Of a DNA stretch of 64,000 bases, positions 35,970 to 47,748 are shown piece after piece. The notes below the pieces were generated by a model. The model was not told the origin of the DNA. It saw only the letters and a program-made list of their open reading frames with translations, and made no database searches. The DNA is from Thozetella sp. PMI_491 (Eukaryota > Ascomycota > Sordariomycetes > Chaetosphaeriales > Chaetosphaeriaceae): contig MU270034.1 in NCBI GenBank assembly GCA_021432635.1, positions 1-64,000 of the forward strand, in the 5' to 3' direction. The position numbers and the translations under genes are program-made. Positions within the stretch are counted from its first letter, which is position 1, and each line of letters opens with the position of its first letter.

Positions 35970-36719
35970 CTAACCTCCATAGTCGTAGTCGCTGAGAATC
36001 GCCCGTCCGGTCACTACCGTGCCTCGTCCAGAGATCTTTACACTTGTTAAAGATCCCACAGATATAGTCGCGTTAGATTCAAGATCAATAATTGCGTATT
36101 TCGTCGTCGATCCTGGCAACACTTCATCAAGAACATCCACGCTGACGTTATTGGACAATATATTATCCAACTTGCTTTGCTTAGAGATACCAAAAGTAGA
36201 ATTGCGCATATCAACTTGATTTTCTATCAGCTAAACAACATATGCTTGCCCTCGGAGGCTTGTTGGTTCAAGATTAGATGTGGATTCTCTGCTAAAGTTC
36301 AACGCGAGTACCGGGGGATCGCCTGCACAGCGGGCAAGAATGTCGGATACATCGAACGAATGTCGCCGAAACTCGTTATTGGTGTTGCTAACAGCCTGAC
36401 CACAAAGGCCGGCTGCTGTATACATATCAAACCCTTCGAAGAGTAGGTATGTGGAAACGCTCGAGTCTGCGAGGAGGTCGTTGATAGGATCAGACATGTA
36501 AGTTGAGTGGTTGTGTTGGGTCCAGCCGAGGTCAACCCTATTCGTCCTATTGGAAGGGTCTCCGAGAATAGCCGTCACGTAGAGATTCCAATGCGACATC
36601 GAATGAACTGAAATGTTCAATACCGGGTTTTGAACCGTCCAGCGATTGCCGAGTATATTAATTATCGACTGCGCCGAAGTAAAAGCCGCGAATCCCGCGA
36701 GATGATTTTGCAAAGACAT
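35970..36719 (-). pseudogene. Beta-mannosidase (GH2) N-terminal remnant
   Basis: The minus strand reads WTVQNPVLNISV, ILGDPSNRTNRVDLGW, LLFEGFDMYTAAGLCGQ and FRRHSFDVSDILA in order, as in the N-terminal sugar-binding domain of fungal GH2 beta-mannosidases. About 25 residues later comes QAYVV and an in-frame TAG (36231-36233) where the family has Gln. The same frame continues with DMRNSTFGIS and VSVDVLDEVLPGSTTKYAI, matching the second (immunoglobulin-like) domain. It then ends at 35970. A stretch between the two domains (family sequence around the FGWDWGP motif) is missing, and the whole catalytic barrel is absent. This is a truncated, internally deleted relic with at least one nonsense change (CAG to TAG). 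Confidence 0.75.
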
Positions 36720-38396
36720 GCTGAAAGAAGGCTAGGCGGAGAGGTTCTTGTTAGGGCATAGATGAGCTGTCTTATTCCGACCATGTTTAGCCCTGAGGGC
36801 GGGCTTGCGTAAAGGATGGCACAAGAGAGGATGCAGTTATATATAGGCATCTTGAAAAGCATGGAATGCCCGTTCCTCCTCGTATAATCTCCCTTAAACT
36901 GACCGCTAGGAGGGGCAGCCCGCGAATAGGTTAAATCAGGTCGTCGCACTAGGATTACTTCACATCTCGACAAAAGCAGTCGCTTCTTCGTATAAATTCG
37001 CATTCTTACTTGGTTGGGTTATCCGCCGAGGAAGGCTTTCTGCAATAAGGGACTCTGGGGCCACTGCGCTTAAGGATGACTAAAGGTCTGAGAATGTAGT
37101 CAAAGCTTAGCTGCCCATGTGCGGAGCTTCTCTAGTACCTGCCGTGTTCGGAACAGGCCACCAAATGAAAGACGCCTCAAGTATAGACTCCGCGAGCTAG
37201 CCTCCTTGCAATAGTCATAATAGGCCTACCCGGCGTGACTGGCTCATTGCAGCCCCCAGAACCTAAGATTATAATTACAACGCATCATGAGCTATACTAG
37301 CAGTGATGGCTGTCGCAGCCCAACAGCTCGATTTGACGACCTCGCCGTCTATATCGCATAACATATCACAAAGCAGAGCAGAGAGGACTTCTCAAGCCGG
37401 TGTCTGGTACAGGTTAGGCCCTTCACAATCTACCAGCGATTGGCATTTGTCTCGCCTATTGACATCACTCTATCCTGACAAGCGGCAAGCATCTCCCGCC
37501 GGTTTCCTCGGTGTTGGAAGTAGATGCAAAGAAGAGCATACTCTCTCCTTGGGACAATCAAGCGTCCCAAATCGCAGTGCTCAGTTCTAGTATCTCGTCT
37601 CGGGGCCAAAGCAAGAAAATTGGCTCACGTAGGAGGGAGGTGGGCTTATTTGTTAAAGCTGGTGGGCCGATTAGCTGTCCCCTAGTTATGCCAAGACCTT
37701 TGTTCCTGGTGTCAATCGTACACGGTATGTGCAGAACAGGGGACAGGATTGCGAGGTTAGACCCATTCTAGGGTAAGCTAGGGAATCGGGTGTCCGGGTG
37801 CTCCGTAGCTTCCGTGGGGTGGTTTTACGCTACGCTGTTTATAGCAATTTCTTTATCTGCGGGGAGTGCCGCTTATCTGCCGCTCCTAGTCTACGCCAGG
37901 GTATAAAACTCGCGCTCCTACAGTGGTATTAGTAGGAGTACTGATAAGGCACTCGGTACCACCGGCCTGCTTGGCGTGGGGAGGAACGACCAGCGGGTGA
38001 TTTATACGCCTTGGGACAATAAACCCTGAGTCCCAAATAAGGAGATCATTGATGCTAATTCCTCTTATTCCACATTTCATTCAAGTGGGGGCTTACAAGC
38101 AGCTACCCATAGTAAGCGACCGAGACGCGGCGAACACGCGTCCGGGCAAACAAGGATGTTAATATCATGTTATTTCGTATCTTGAATGAAACGTACCATG
38201 CAGGTAAAGGCGATAAGGCCTGTACCTGAGGCGAATTGCTCCTTGAGGATTTGGAGATCGTGTTAAATAGAGACCCCGTCCTGCTCCCGGCCTGTCTGGT
38301 CGCGTGTTCTTTCCGAGCGGTGAGAAATTGGCACCCTGGGCTGCCGACGAACATCTGCCATTGAGAAAATTCGCCTGTCCCTCGAAAGTGGACGAG
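36720..38396. other. Intergenic; promoter of the permease
   Basis: No gene is recognised. HGATAR-type sites occur in the last 550 bp (see the separate entry). Short open frames at 37303-37771 look non-coding. Confidence 0.5.
37853..38216. promoter_or_regulatory. Cluster of GATA-factor sites upstream of the permease
   Basis: TTATCT (reverse of AGATAA) occurs at 37853-37858 and 37873-37878, each followed by GC. TGATAA lies at 37942-37947 and CGATAA at 38211-38216. HGATAR sites are the targets of AreA/NIT2 nitrogen-regulatory GATA factors, fitting an amino-acid permease start at 38397. Function is inferred. Confidence 0.45.
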
Positions 38397-40320
38397 ATGT
38401 CGAGCTCCGAAGAGAAGAAGGATGGTCCCCCCGACATTGACCACCACGCCGCCCAGGCTGTCGGCGGGGAAGAGCTTTTGGGCGAGATTTACGATGAACG
38501 CTACGAGTCGACGCAGAGGGGCCTCAAGTCTCGCCATGCACAAGTCCGTCTCGCTTTTCTTCCCACGATCCAGCTGGGGAGAAGATTTTTTTTGGCTAAC
38601 CTCGGGCTATCGGATTGTAGATGATTGCGCTGGGCGGCACCATCGGCACTGGGCTTTTTGTGGGATCTGGTCAAACTCTCGCGCGGGGTGGCCCGGCATT
38701 CATTCTTGGCGCTTATCTGTTCATGGCATTTGCAGTATGGTCGGTGGTCTCGGCTATCACCGAAGTGGGAGCTTATCTGCCGACTCCGGGTAGCTCTATG
38801 AACCTCTTTGGCCACCGATATGTGTCACGATCGCTCGGTTTTGCGATGGGTTGGCTATATTTTTATTCGCTTGGGATCCTAGTTCCGTACGAAATCACCG
38901 CTGCGGGCCTCGTCATTGAGTACTGGAACCCGCCAGTAAACATTGCTGTTTGGATCTCGATCATGATCGTCGTCATTGTCGGTCTCAATGCTCTGCCAGT
39001 GCGGTTCTACGGCGAGACCGAGTTTTGTGGGTCCTTCCTCTGGGAGTATCTGGGAATCGACACTGACTATTACAGGGTTCGCTTCTACCAAGGTCATAAT
39101 GATGATCGGTCTGATTTTCGTATCGGTGATTCTGTTTTTCGGCGGAGGACCAAATCACGACCGCCTCGGCTTCCGCTACTGGCAGCACCCCGGAGCAGCG
39201 AACACTTACCTCGCAGAGGGCAATACCGGACGCTTCTTGGCCCTGCTGTCAACTGTTGTGCTATCCGCCTTTCCATTCACCTTCGCCCCCGAGCTGATGA
39301 TCGTTACTGCTGGCGAGATGAAGAACCCTCGGAGAAACCTTCCCATTGCAGCCAAACGTTACGTCTACCGCCTGTTCTTTTTCTACATCGTTGGAGTTCT
39401 CGCCATTGGGGTTACTTGTCCATCGGATGACCCACGCCTTACCAGCGGTGGAGCTGGGGCAGGTGCATCTGCCTATGTGATTGGCATTAAGAACGCTGGT
39501 ACGTATCCCCTGGCCTTGGAGACTGCTTTCTCGGAGCCTAATGGTTTCAGGTATTGCTGGCCTGGACTCGGTTATTAATGCAGGCATTATTATTTCCGGC
39601 TGGTCTTCTGGCAACTCCTTCCTATACCTCTCATCACGGGCGCTGTATTCTCTGGCATTGACCGGCAATGCACCCCGGTTCTTCAAGGCATGCACCAAGA
39701 ATGGTGTTCCCTACCGCGCAGTGGCCGCATCGTCTTTGTTCTGTGCGCTTGCATATCTCAACGTCGGCACATCGTCATCAGTTGTTTTTAACTGGTTTGT
39801 TAGCTTGGTTCGTACTCCAGTATCCTTCGCCATTATTGTTTTTTCTTTCATTGCCGTCGTATTACGCCTCCAGTGCTGTAATCTGCCTATACTTACGCCT
39901 TACTAGACCAACACGTCGGGTTTTATCTCGTGGATATGCTGCTGTATTGTATATCTGCGGTTCCATGCTGCATGCAAGGCTCAAGGCATTACCGACCTGC
40001 CATACCGGTCCCGCTTTAACCCTGCCTACGCTTGGTTCGCGATCGTCGTTTTCACTCTCATGACTCTGCTGAACGGCTTCACTGTCTTTTGGCCGCAGAA
40101 TTGGTCACCATCCGGCTTCCTAACTTCATATATCGGTATTCCAATATTCCTTGCGTTTTATTTTGGCCACAGAGTATACTTGTGGAAGGAAGGCTGGGCG
40201 TATCCCTCGAGCGAGGTTGATATGGTTACTGGTTTGGATCATGTGCTAAACGATGAACAACCACCAAAGCGGCAAGGTCCTATGCCTTGGTATATGTGGC
40301 CTACAAAGATTTGGGCTTGA
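38397..40320 (+). CDS. Amino-acid permease (AAP/YAT family)
   Basis: Five exons, 38397-38543, 38621-39026, 39076-39498, 39551-39807 and 39907-40320, sum to 548 residues. Introns are 77, 49, 52 and 99 nt; each keeps frame and restores family sequence (RHAQ-MIALGGTIGTGLFVGSG; ETEFWFASTKVI; KNAGIAGLDSVINAG; WFVSLTNTSGFISW). The start at 38397 gives a hydrophilic N-terminal tail of about 50 residues, normal for the family. The transmembrane 1 motif GGTIGTGLFVGSG, a later APELMIVTAGEMKNPRRNLP block and about twelve hydrophobic segments mark a plasma-membrane proton-coupled amino-acid importer. The C-terminus ends PMPWYMWPTKIWA. It is intact, and GATA sites upstream suggest nitrogen control. Confidence 0.93.
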
Positions 40321-41081
40321 TGATTGTAAGTCATGAAGCAAAGCCACTAGGTGAAAAGGGGAAAAAATAAGGGAAGCGGCCTCATTCGCCATTGTATTGA
40401 ATAGGTAGTGTTTAATACTATCGTTGCTAAGCTGCAGCACACCCCCAGGCTTGCTATCAAAGCTCACTTTTAGAACATAAATTAGGAAGATCACACAGCC
40501 TTGGCTATATGTGATACAGGCCACTGAATTTAAAGATTTCTTCTTAGGAGGTAAATCTCGGATTAAATTGTGAAGAGGCCCATGTAAAACTATAGTAGAG
40601 TGCGAGATAACAGAGTGGAGGCAGGGCATAGGGGGAAAAAAGCTGGTAATGCTACGGCATTTGGGCAATTTAATGGTATCCCGGTAGATCGTGGGAAAAG
40701 TTTGGGCGATGCTTGGGTTTCTGATCCTCGGGTATGAGGGTTTTATGTTTTCGAATCCAAATATTACACTGTCTCGATGAATATGTTTAGAAAAGGACGG
40801 TATTGCCAGTGGTGGTTATAAGTAGGTGGCCTTTATTTCTCCAATAGGCGCCCAGCAAGATATCATAACTAACACTATTGCTAGCTTGTTGTGTGACTCT
40901 ACTACGATGCTATAATAACGCCTCGCCTGTTGAAACAGATAGTTGTTTGAGGTGACATTCTATAGATCCTGGCGCGGAGCAAGGCCGGTGAATTCGGCTT
41001 GGTCGCCAGTGGCTGATGCAGGGTCGTAAAAATATTCTCGAATTTATTAACAGTACTATGACAAACCTAGGCGTAGTTAAG
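40321..41081. other. Intergenic between convergent permease and ferric reductase
   Basis: No gene recognised; only short frames. Confidence 0.5.
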
Positions 41082-43169
41082 CTACGCCCAAGCAAAGTGT
41101 TCTAAATGTAGACAAATATCTCCAGTGCCTCTCTTTGCCACCTGCAGTTGCTCAGCAGCAACAGCGTTTGAAACGTCACTCTGCATGCTCAGTGGCCCAC
41201 ACACAAAAACACCCAAGGTCTGGCCGGAGCCGATTAGCCCAGCCTCCTTCTGCACCACAGCCTTTAGATCTGGCCTTGTGTCGAAATGAGTAATGCTTTG
41301 GGTTTCCTCCGAATGGAGTTGTTCTGGGGCATCTCGATCCGGTGCCGGATCAGCTCGTATGTCGACCCGGTCTGTCATTTTCTCAGGTTCCTCTGTTGCT
41401 TTGAGAAACTGCCCTGCAGCGCTCGAGTCGTCCTTGTTCGCTTGTGACCCTGTGTAGTATAGCTCAATCTCCAGAGCCGGACTCCCGACTAGCGACAGCG
41501 AGTCAAGCAATTGCCGTACTTCGGCTTCGAACCATGACGTAGTGAGAACATCTCGTGTAACCAAAATAAGTCTGAGGGATGGGTGCGAGTCCGTCTTACC
41601 CATCCCGTCTTTCTCCAGCTTTTGCGAGAAAGCGACAAGAAAGGGGAATACCCATCCGGCTCCGGAGCCGCCAGCGATCACCAGCATGCGCTGGCTGTTC
41701 TTGATAGCGCTAGCGTCGACACCGCCATAGGGGCCATCTAGTAACACTCTCACCTTGGATGCCGGGTGAGATTCAACAAAACGCGCCAGCCGAGCCGTGA
41801 AACCACCCCGCGGCCTGATGTACAAGACCAACTCACATCCGCCTGATGGATCTGAAGCGTTCGGGAGCGGGAGAGAACATGCGCTGAACGGGTGAATTGT
41901 CCAAGCATGCATGCCGAGCGTCATGAAACGCACAAAGAAATGCTGTCCAACCGTCCATGTTGTCTTCACTGGTATGCCCACTCGAACAAAGCCGTTCGAA
42001 GCCAGGCTAAGTTCCGCACGATGGTTTATGCCGTGTTCGAAGTATACCCGAATTTGACGATATAGCCAAGATAGGGAGTATATGACTCCGGTGGCGGCGA
42101 AATAATCCCTACAAACTGTCAGCTGCCGGACTTCCTGCGGTAGTTGTAAACCACGTACCATGCTGTTAATGTCGCATCGCAATGGAAGAAAAGGAATAGC
42201 ATAAATACTAGCCCTGCCACGAAATGGGAGAACTTGAACCACTCATAGCAGTAGTTCCTATTTAATCGTTAGCTATCCATAAAGCTAACTCATAGTAGAT
42301 GGTTTTTGGGGGGTTTTTTGGGGTTTTTTTTTTCTTACCTCAGGGGACCCCAAGAAGCAAAAGTCAGCCACGCCTGGGCAAGGAGCGCCACTACTCCTGT
42401 CCAGTAAAATATCATGGCATTCCACATATCCGCCATCATGTTCATTTGGAAGTTGTACACGATAAACGGGAAGGTGTGAATGAGTGCCAGGACGAAGCAC
42501 GCGTACGATATCCACCGATGAAATACCTGAAGCCTCTCGTACGACACGCCTGTGAAAAAGCTGATTGGATTGCTCTTCCCCGCCGTGGCGAAAATGAAGG
42601 GCAGACACGCTAGCGACATCCAGCCTGTTCTGGTCGCGATGGGCGGGGATGAGCCGTAGTCTACCTCATCCGTGTTGGGCCAGTAGTACGGTTTCGGACC
42701 GAGCGTCATGCAGAAGAAGAAGATCGTGCCCACGGCTCCCAGTATCAGAAGGCCAACTGGCGCTGAGTTCCAATCGAGGAGGGGTACGCGGATCATTCGG
42801 TAGGATAAATATCGATAAAATGCCCGTGTTTTGGTTACGGCTCGCGCCTGTAGAATGCTCTTTGGAAGAATGTTGCCTGCAACATGACCTACAGCGAAAA
42901 CGGCGATGACGGCAAGAAAGAGGGCGACGGTGGGCAGAGCGTATCTGTGGTCGGCTTCGTACCTAGCACACTCGTCAGTGAACGCTCGCATCTCCTAAAC
43001 GCGCCTACCTACGCCCGCCCCCTTTAACATACCAGAACACCCAATAGCCCTGCTGGAAGTCACATTGGGAGGTTTCGTTCAAAGTACATTCGTATTCTCG
43101 GTAGTTGCCGGAAAACACCAATGGCATATCCAGCCATGGCGTATTGCGTCGAACGTTTGAGCTCTCCAT
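41082..43169 (-). CDS. Ferric reductase transmembrane component (FRE/NOX-type)
   Basis: Four exons, 43169-43033, 42962-42339, 42257-42159 and 42108-41082, encode 628 residues. Introns are 70, 81 and 50 nt with GTATGT, GTAAGA and GTACGT donors. The start at 43169 (MESSNVRRNTPWLDMPLVFS) gives the usual short extracellular N-terminus; an upstream Met at 43220 is in frame. The ferric-reductase membrane domain carries heme-ligand histidines in FHRWISYACFVLALIHTFPF and HFVAGLVFMLFLFFHCD. FAD binding is at HPFSACS; NADPH binding at IAGGSGAGWVFPF and VFVCGPLSMQSDV. A hydrophilic insertion (~residues 500-550) lies inside the NADPH domain. It reduces Fe(III) or Cu(II) at the cell surface for uptake. 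All cofactor motifs are present. Confidence 0.93.
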
Positions 43170-44125
43170 TTTGGCGGGTATGTCGACAATCCCCGGGGCT
43201 TTGCGTTGAAAGAACTGCAATTGGCCTCCGGATCAGCAGCAAGAAGGAGAAATAAATGGTTGGGTACCACATTGAGATTAAAGCAGTTGCGACGGATCCT
43301 GTAAGTTCTGTACAGTAGCTGTGTGTGGGGCAAAAACGCTCTCGAATGTGCGCATATTTGCGCAGGTTTCTGGTGCTCTGATTGGCACGTCAACTATTGC
43401 TCGCCCAATCAAGTACTGAGGGTTTCAAGTTTTGCTCTAATTAGCGCTAGTATGGTTGGACTGCTGTAGAAAGACCCTTGCAACTCCGTTAAAGCTTGAA
43501 ACGCTTAACTCTTTCAGGTCAGGCATGTGCAGCAAAACCCACTTCGCTACGGAGTACGCACTACCTTTGGACAATCTCACAAAAACCAATGAAAAGTTCG
43601 GGACTAAAATTCTTGGGAATAACCCCCTCAGAACTCTCGAGGAACGCATTACCCCCCGCTGCCCCCCCTCTCCCCCCAGCATCTAATTTGTTACATCAAG
43701 ACGCTATTGATCGATATATTTCGCATACCTAATGAACCACTGTGCGACGTAATAATGCCATCGAAGAATATCCTAATGGGGACGCGATGCACGACGCGTC
43801 ACCCACAACACCAAAAGTCACCGAAAAAAAACACACCTCACACACGCTGGCTTCATTACCCAGTATTAACCCATGGGTATACACCCATGAAGCCCACACC
43901 ACCCTTGTGTACGACAGAGTTACACAATCGAGGCATATAACGTAGGTAGGTATACGGCGCATAGATTAAGGTGTGAGAAAACGAACAGCAAGGTCGGGCG
44001 GCCTGCTATCTAGAAAGCTAGCTAATTAGATCTGTTCCTGGCCCACTTGTGGGCTGGTGATGGCACTGCATATGGCCGAGAGCTGTGAAGGCGTAATGAA
44101 TACCAACTAACCAACCAGCAAAATC
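43170..44125. other. Intergenic, no gene recognised
   Basis: Promoter side of the ferric reductase and 3' side of the pseudokinase gene. There is a C-rich pyrimidine tract around 43650-43680. Overlapping short frames only. Confidence 0.5.
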
Positions 44126-46459
44126 TTAGAGCATTAGGATATCTCTGTGGCCGCTCTCCCGGACACTACTGAAATACCTCCGTTTCCCAGTGTTCGTCCT
44201 TGATACAAACTCGGCGAGGTAGTGTTGTGGCTCCGGACAATGCTCTCCTTCTTCGAAACACAGAAGACATAGATCAAAGTCATCCATATTGCAGACAAAA
44301 CAATGATAATAGTGTTTAGCGCTTAGTCTGCCGCAGCGATCGCAGCATAATCTGTTGGAAAACTGTCTCCAGTAGTCCTCCGGCCTGGTTACATAAGTTG
44401 ATGGACTCTGCCTCCCATTCTCTGAGTCAGTCGGAGCAGGAAACATATCCAAAAGCTCCCATGCCGTAGATCGATCTTTGGGTAGTATCTTGCGACACGA
44501 TGAAATAATGGCCCTCATATATTCCGGAATAGTCGAACCTATCGCGTCCAATTGTAGGAGGGGGAGCGGGATTGAGTGGGCGTATGGTTCACTGCAGACT
44601 GCTCCAACTTCGCTCGCACACCCGACTGTCTTGCAGTATGGGTAATGCCTTCTATCGGGGAAGGGCTCGTAGGAGACTATCTTCCAGAGAAAATCTCCCA
44701 GTTGATACAGGTCAGTGTGGGGAAGCACTCGCATTATTTCGCCAGACGATGAAAACAGCCCTCCATGGTTCTCTGGAGGCACACCGCTTAGTCTTTGTTC
44801 GGAGGCAAGGAAGTTCCTTTGAAAACGATCATATAGTACGGCATTGTCGGTGCTGTCAACAGCAGCTCCGTTACTGAAAGTCTCAGCTAGAGAACCAACG
44901 ACCAATTGATGCGAGTGCATCTCGGCGACGATCTGCACGAGCTGCCGGCACCATTTCTCGCGCCGTGGCATGGAGATGGGCTGTTCCAATGTCTTAGCCT
45001 CCGCCATCAAGTCTAAGAGTGGACCCTTGGCAGGCAGCTCCCGTAAGAAAGCAGTTATGGTGTTATTTTCGTCCATAACAAAGCCGGCAAATATTGCATA
45101 TCGTCGATTGGCCGTCAAGTAATGAGCGACTTGGAGGTTGTACAGCACCAAATCAATGAGAGACTTGCTGGAACCAAATTTGCTAAGCAACAACCAGCGA
45201 GAATCTAGAAACGCGATAAACCAGTTCCTCGGCTTTTTAATTGTATAGGTACCGGGTATCGGCTGCTGGATGATCTCTCTCTCGTCGTATATGGGGTATA
45301 CCATAGGGCAGATCTGGTGGCGCAGCCAGTTGTTTGTAAGCTCTCTAAGATATGCTCCAGCCTCCGAAACCGGCAGCTGTGTCTTCTCGACCAGCGACTT
45401 TTCGTTCATTGGCGTCAAATTGGACTGACCTCCCAAATAAAACATCAGATGAGAGTCTTGGTACAGATCCGAGGGACATTGCTTGAGATACTGGGAAATT
45501 CCGTCATAGATTTCCTGAGGAACACTGAAGCCACGGTCCAAGTTCAATGCTGATGGTGACAGAGACAGAAACTCGAATCCACCTCCTAGGGGTTCTGGCA
45601 AAGTATAGCGAGCATTCATTAGTCCGAGTGCAGCTCGAAGTATCTCTCTCATAGGCATTGTAGATAACCATGTCCAAAGTAGGCGCGCCATTATCGACGA
45701 TGTATGTCTCCGGGAGGAACGAGGGCAGTTTTTCGAAAGAGCTCGCGGGTCTGGGGACTTCAACAGTGCGAGCAAAATTCGTGATTTGATTGGAACTGTC
45801 GTTTTTGCTTCTTCGCAAATTATGGTGACTCGGAGCTTCGATTGTCATGGTACCGGGATTTTGGGTCCCGAGCACAAACCTGGTACGTGTCTGGTCAAAC
45901 TTATCTCCGAATATAAGTATTGGCAAGTTGAGTTGGCCCGTGGATACACTAGAGCGGCTATCGTCAGAAGTGTACATTAGATATTATGATAAACTGGCAA
46001 ATCCCACAAGAGATCAATACTCAGAGCATCACGCAAGGCTTCCCTGGCCACGCTAAGCCTCGCCCCAAGGCGTTTCACTTCATCTCTGCACCGTAGCCAG
46101 TTAAGGCGGCGAGAGTAGGGGAATTTCCGCCCAGCCCCTCCTTCAATGAGCTTGACGGTGATAGTTTCGTTCAGGTCGTCTAAGGCCTCTCGAGCGTTGG
46201 ACACTGCCAAACGGACGGTGCTACCTGTGGAATCTGTCGAGCTCGATTCTGCAACACGTAGTATCTTCTCAAAAAGTACAAGTTGCTCCTAAACATTGTC
46301 AACGACAGAACCTTATGTAAACTAGGTAGAGATATTCCTCGCCTGTAATATTTTGATCTCCTCGGGCATTCGGTACAAGTCCATACAAAGCTGTACAGCA
46401 CCTTGTGTTGCTTGAAGCAGAGTCCCCACGCTGGCAAGGAGACCTATAATCTCGGACAT
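44126..46459 (-). CDS. Pseudokinase-like protein with ZZ zinc finger; Helo-like N-terminus
   Basis: The main open frame, 45775-44126, carries a degenerate kinase-like domain of a fungal type: RNWFIAFLDSRWLLLSKFG, IVAEMHSHQLVVGSL and HTDLYQLGDFLWKIVSYEP, with no HRD or DFG. A C-terminal ZZ finger follows (CCDRCGRLSAKHYYHCFVC, LCLLC, then a His pair). Upstream, 46459-46343 (MSEIIGLLASVGTLLQATQG) and 46288-45977 form a helical N-terminal domain like the Helo-like/STAND N-termini of fungal signalling proteins. They are joined by a putative 54-nt GC-AG intron (46289-46342). A further frame at ~45980-45504 may link the two. The junctions near 46000 and 45700 could not be resolved and may include a frameshift. 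It could be one ~750-residue gene or two genes. Function is probably signalling without phosphotransfer. Confidence 0.6.
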
Positions 46460-47748
46460 TGCGACACATGACTTTACTATGTGGATTCCGTGTACGCATG
46501 TATGTTTTCTGAGGATATTGTGATGGGTACGTCGGAGTTGAAAATTTGAAATCTGCGGCTGAAAACCTGCGTACCTACTTATCTTTCGAGCGGGGAAATG
46601 ATGGAAGGTGCACTTTTAGTTTTGCCTCTCTTTATTGGCTATTAGCATTAGCGTCGCTTCCGTGTGGTTATGGCTCTTTGATCAAGAGTATACTACTCAT
46701 CTTGGTTCAATATTAAACTACAGGAGTATTGGCAACTTTCCTAACCAATACGAGCAACGTCGCTGTTGATTCGGAGGCGTATTTCCCGCGTGCCCTAGCG
46801 CTGCCTGCAGAGAGCACTTGACGGCCTGGAAGCTCGTATGGGCGGGTAATAGCACCCCCCTTGGCTCGAGCTTAGCAGCTGTTCTCTACTATTGGATGGA
46901 TTTGTCGTTACCGTACCAGTAGCTTTTCCTTCTATTGCTACTTAATCGAAGTAGCAGTGGTGGAAGGAAATTTGTCTGGTATCCCAGCCGGTGGTGAGAC
47001 TAAGATGCCCCGTTCCTATTTCGACAAACCAGGCACCATTGAGCCAAGCCACCATGCAGCGAACCTCCTTCATTAGTCTCAAACAAATATGCATAGCCTG
47101 GATTGATTCCACATCAATTTCCATCAAATTTCCTCTTGCTAAATTCAACCAGATCATTGTAGCCCTCGTCGGGTTGACTACCGAACCGGGAAACTGGACA
47201 TTTTGGATGGGCCCGGCTGAAGGCTGGAGCCAATTCGTAAGATGTGGAATCAGACTAACATTAGTATTTCTATTAGGTAAAAAGAATCCAGCGGCCATGG
47301 CATACGACAGGGACTACGACTAAATATTCCTGCCAATCCATAGTAAAGCGTCAATCGGACGGCACATCCGGGGTGTTGAACCCCGTTGGTGCTAAAAGCC
47401 TACCTCGCTATGTGATTCCTTCGAACCATTTCCAGTATTCTTTCATGACCCAGCCCCCCGACCACATCGTCTTACTGCCAAATGATGATCTTCGGACAAT
47501 GATGAGAATATCAGCATGCTGCTTACAGCCTCATTTATGCTAGCTCAAAATAGCCAAGGTACCTATCTTAAAGTTTATCTCCTGCTAGATATTGTTCAAG
47601 TATTTAACGAGGTGTCCGCCTCCCACCGGGAGACGAAGAAATCCGATTCAAGCACTTCAGCATTCCTCTCTAGCCCAACCTTTTCACACATCAGAAACAA
47701 ACCGGCGCAAGAAACAAATCGCATTACTAGTAATCTGACTTCTTCAAG
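46460..47748. other. Intergenic, no gene recognised
   Basis: Open frames on both strands at 46942-47323 overlap each other, with no family match on either. Promoter of the beta-propeller gene at the right end. Confidence 0.45.

Noticed and set aside
46942-47323. Mutually overlapping frames on both strands as a gene
   Set aside because: Neither strand shows a recognisable domain, signal peptide or intron structure.
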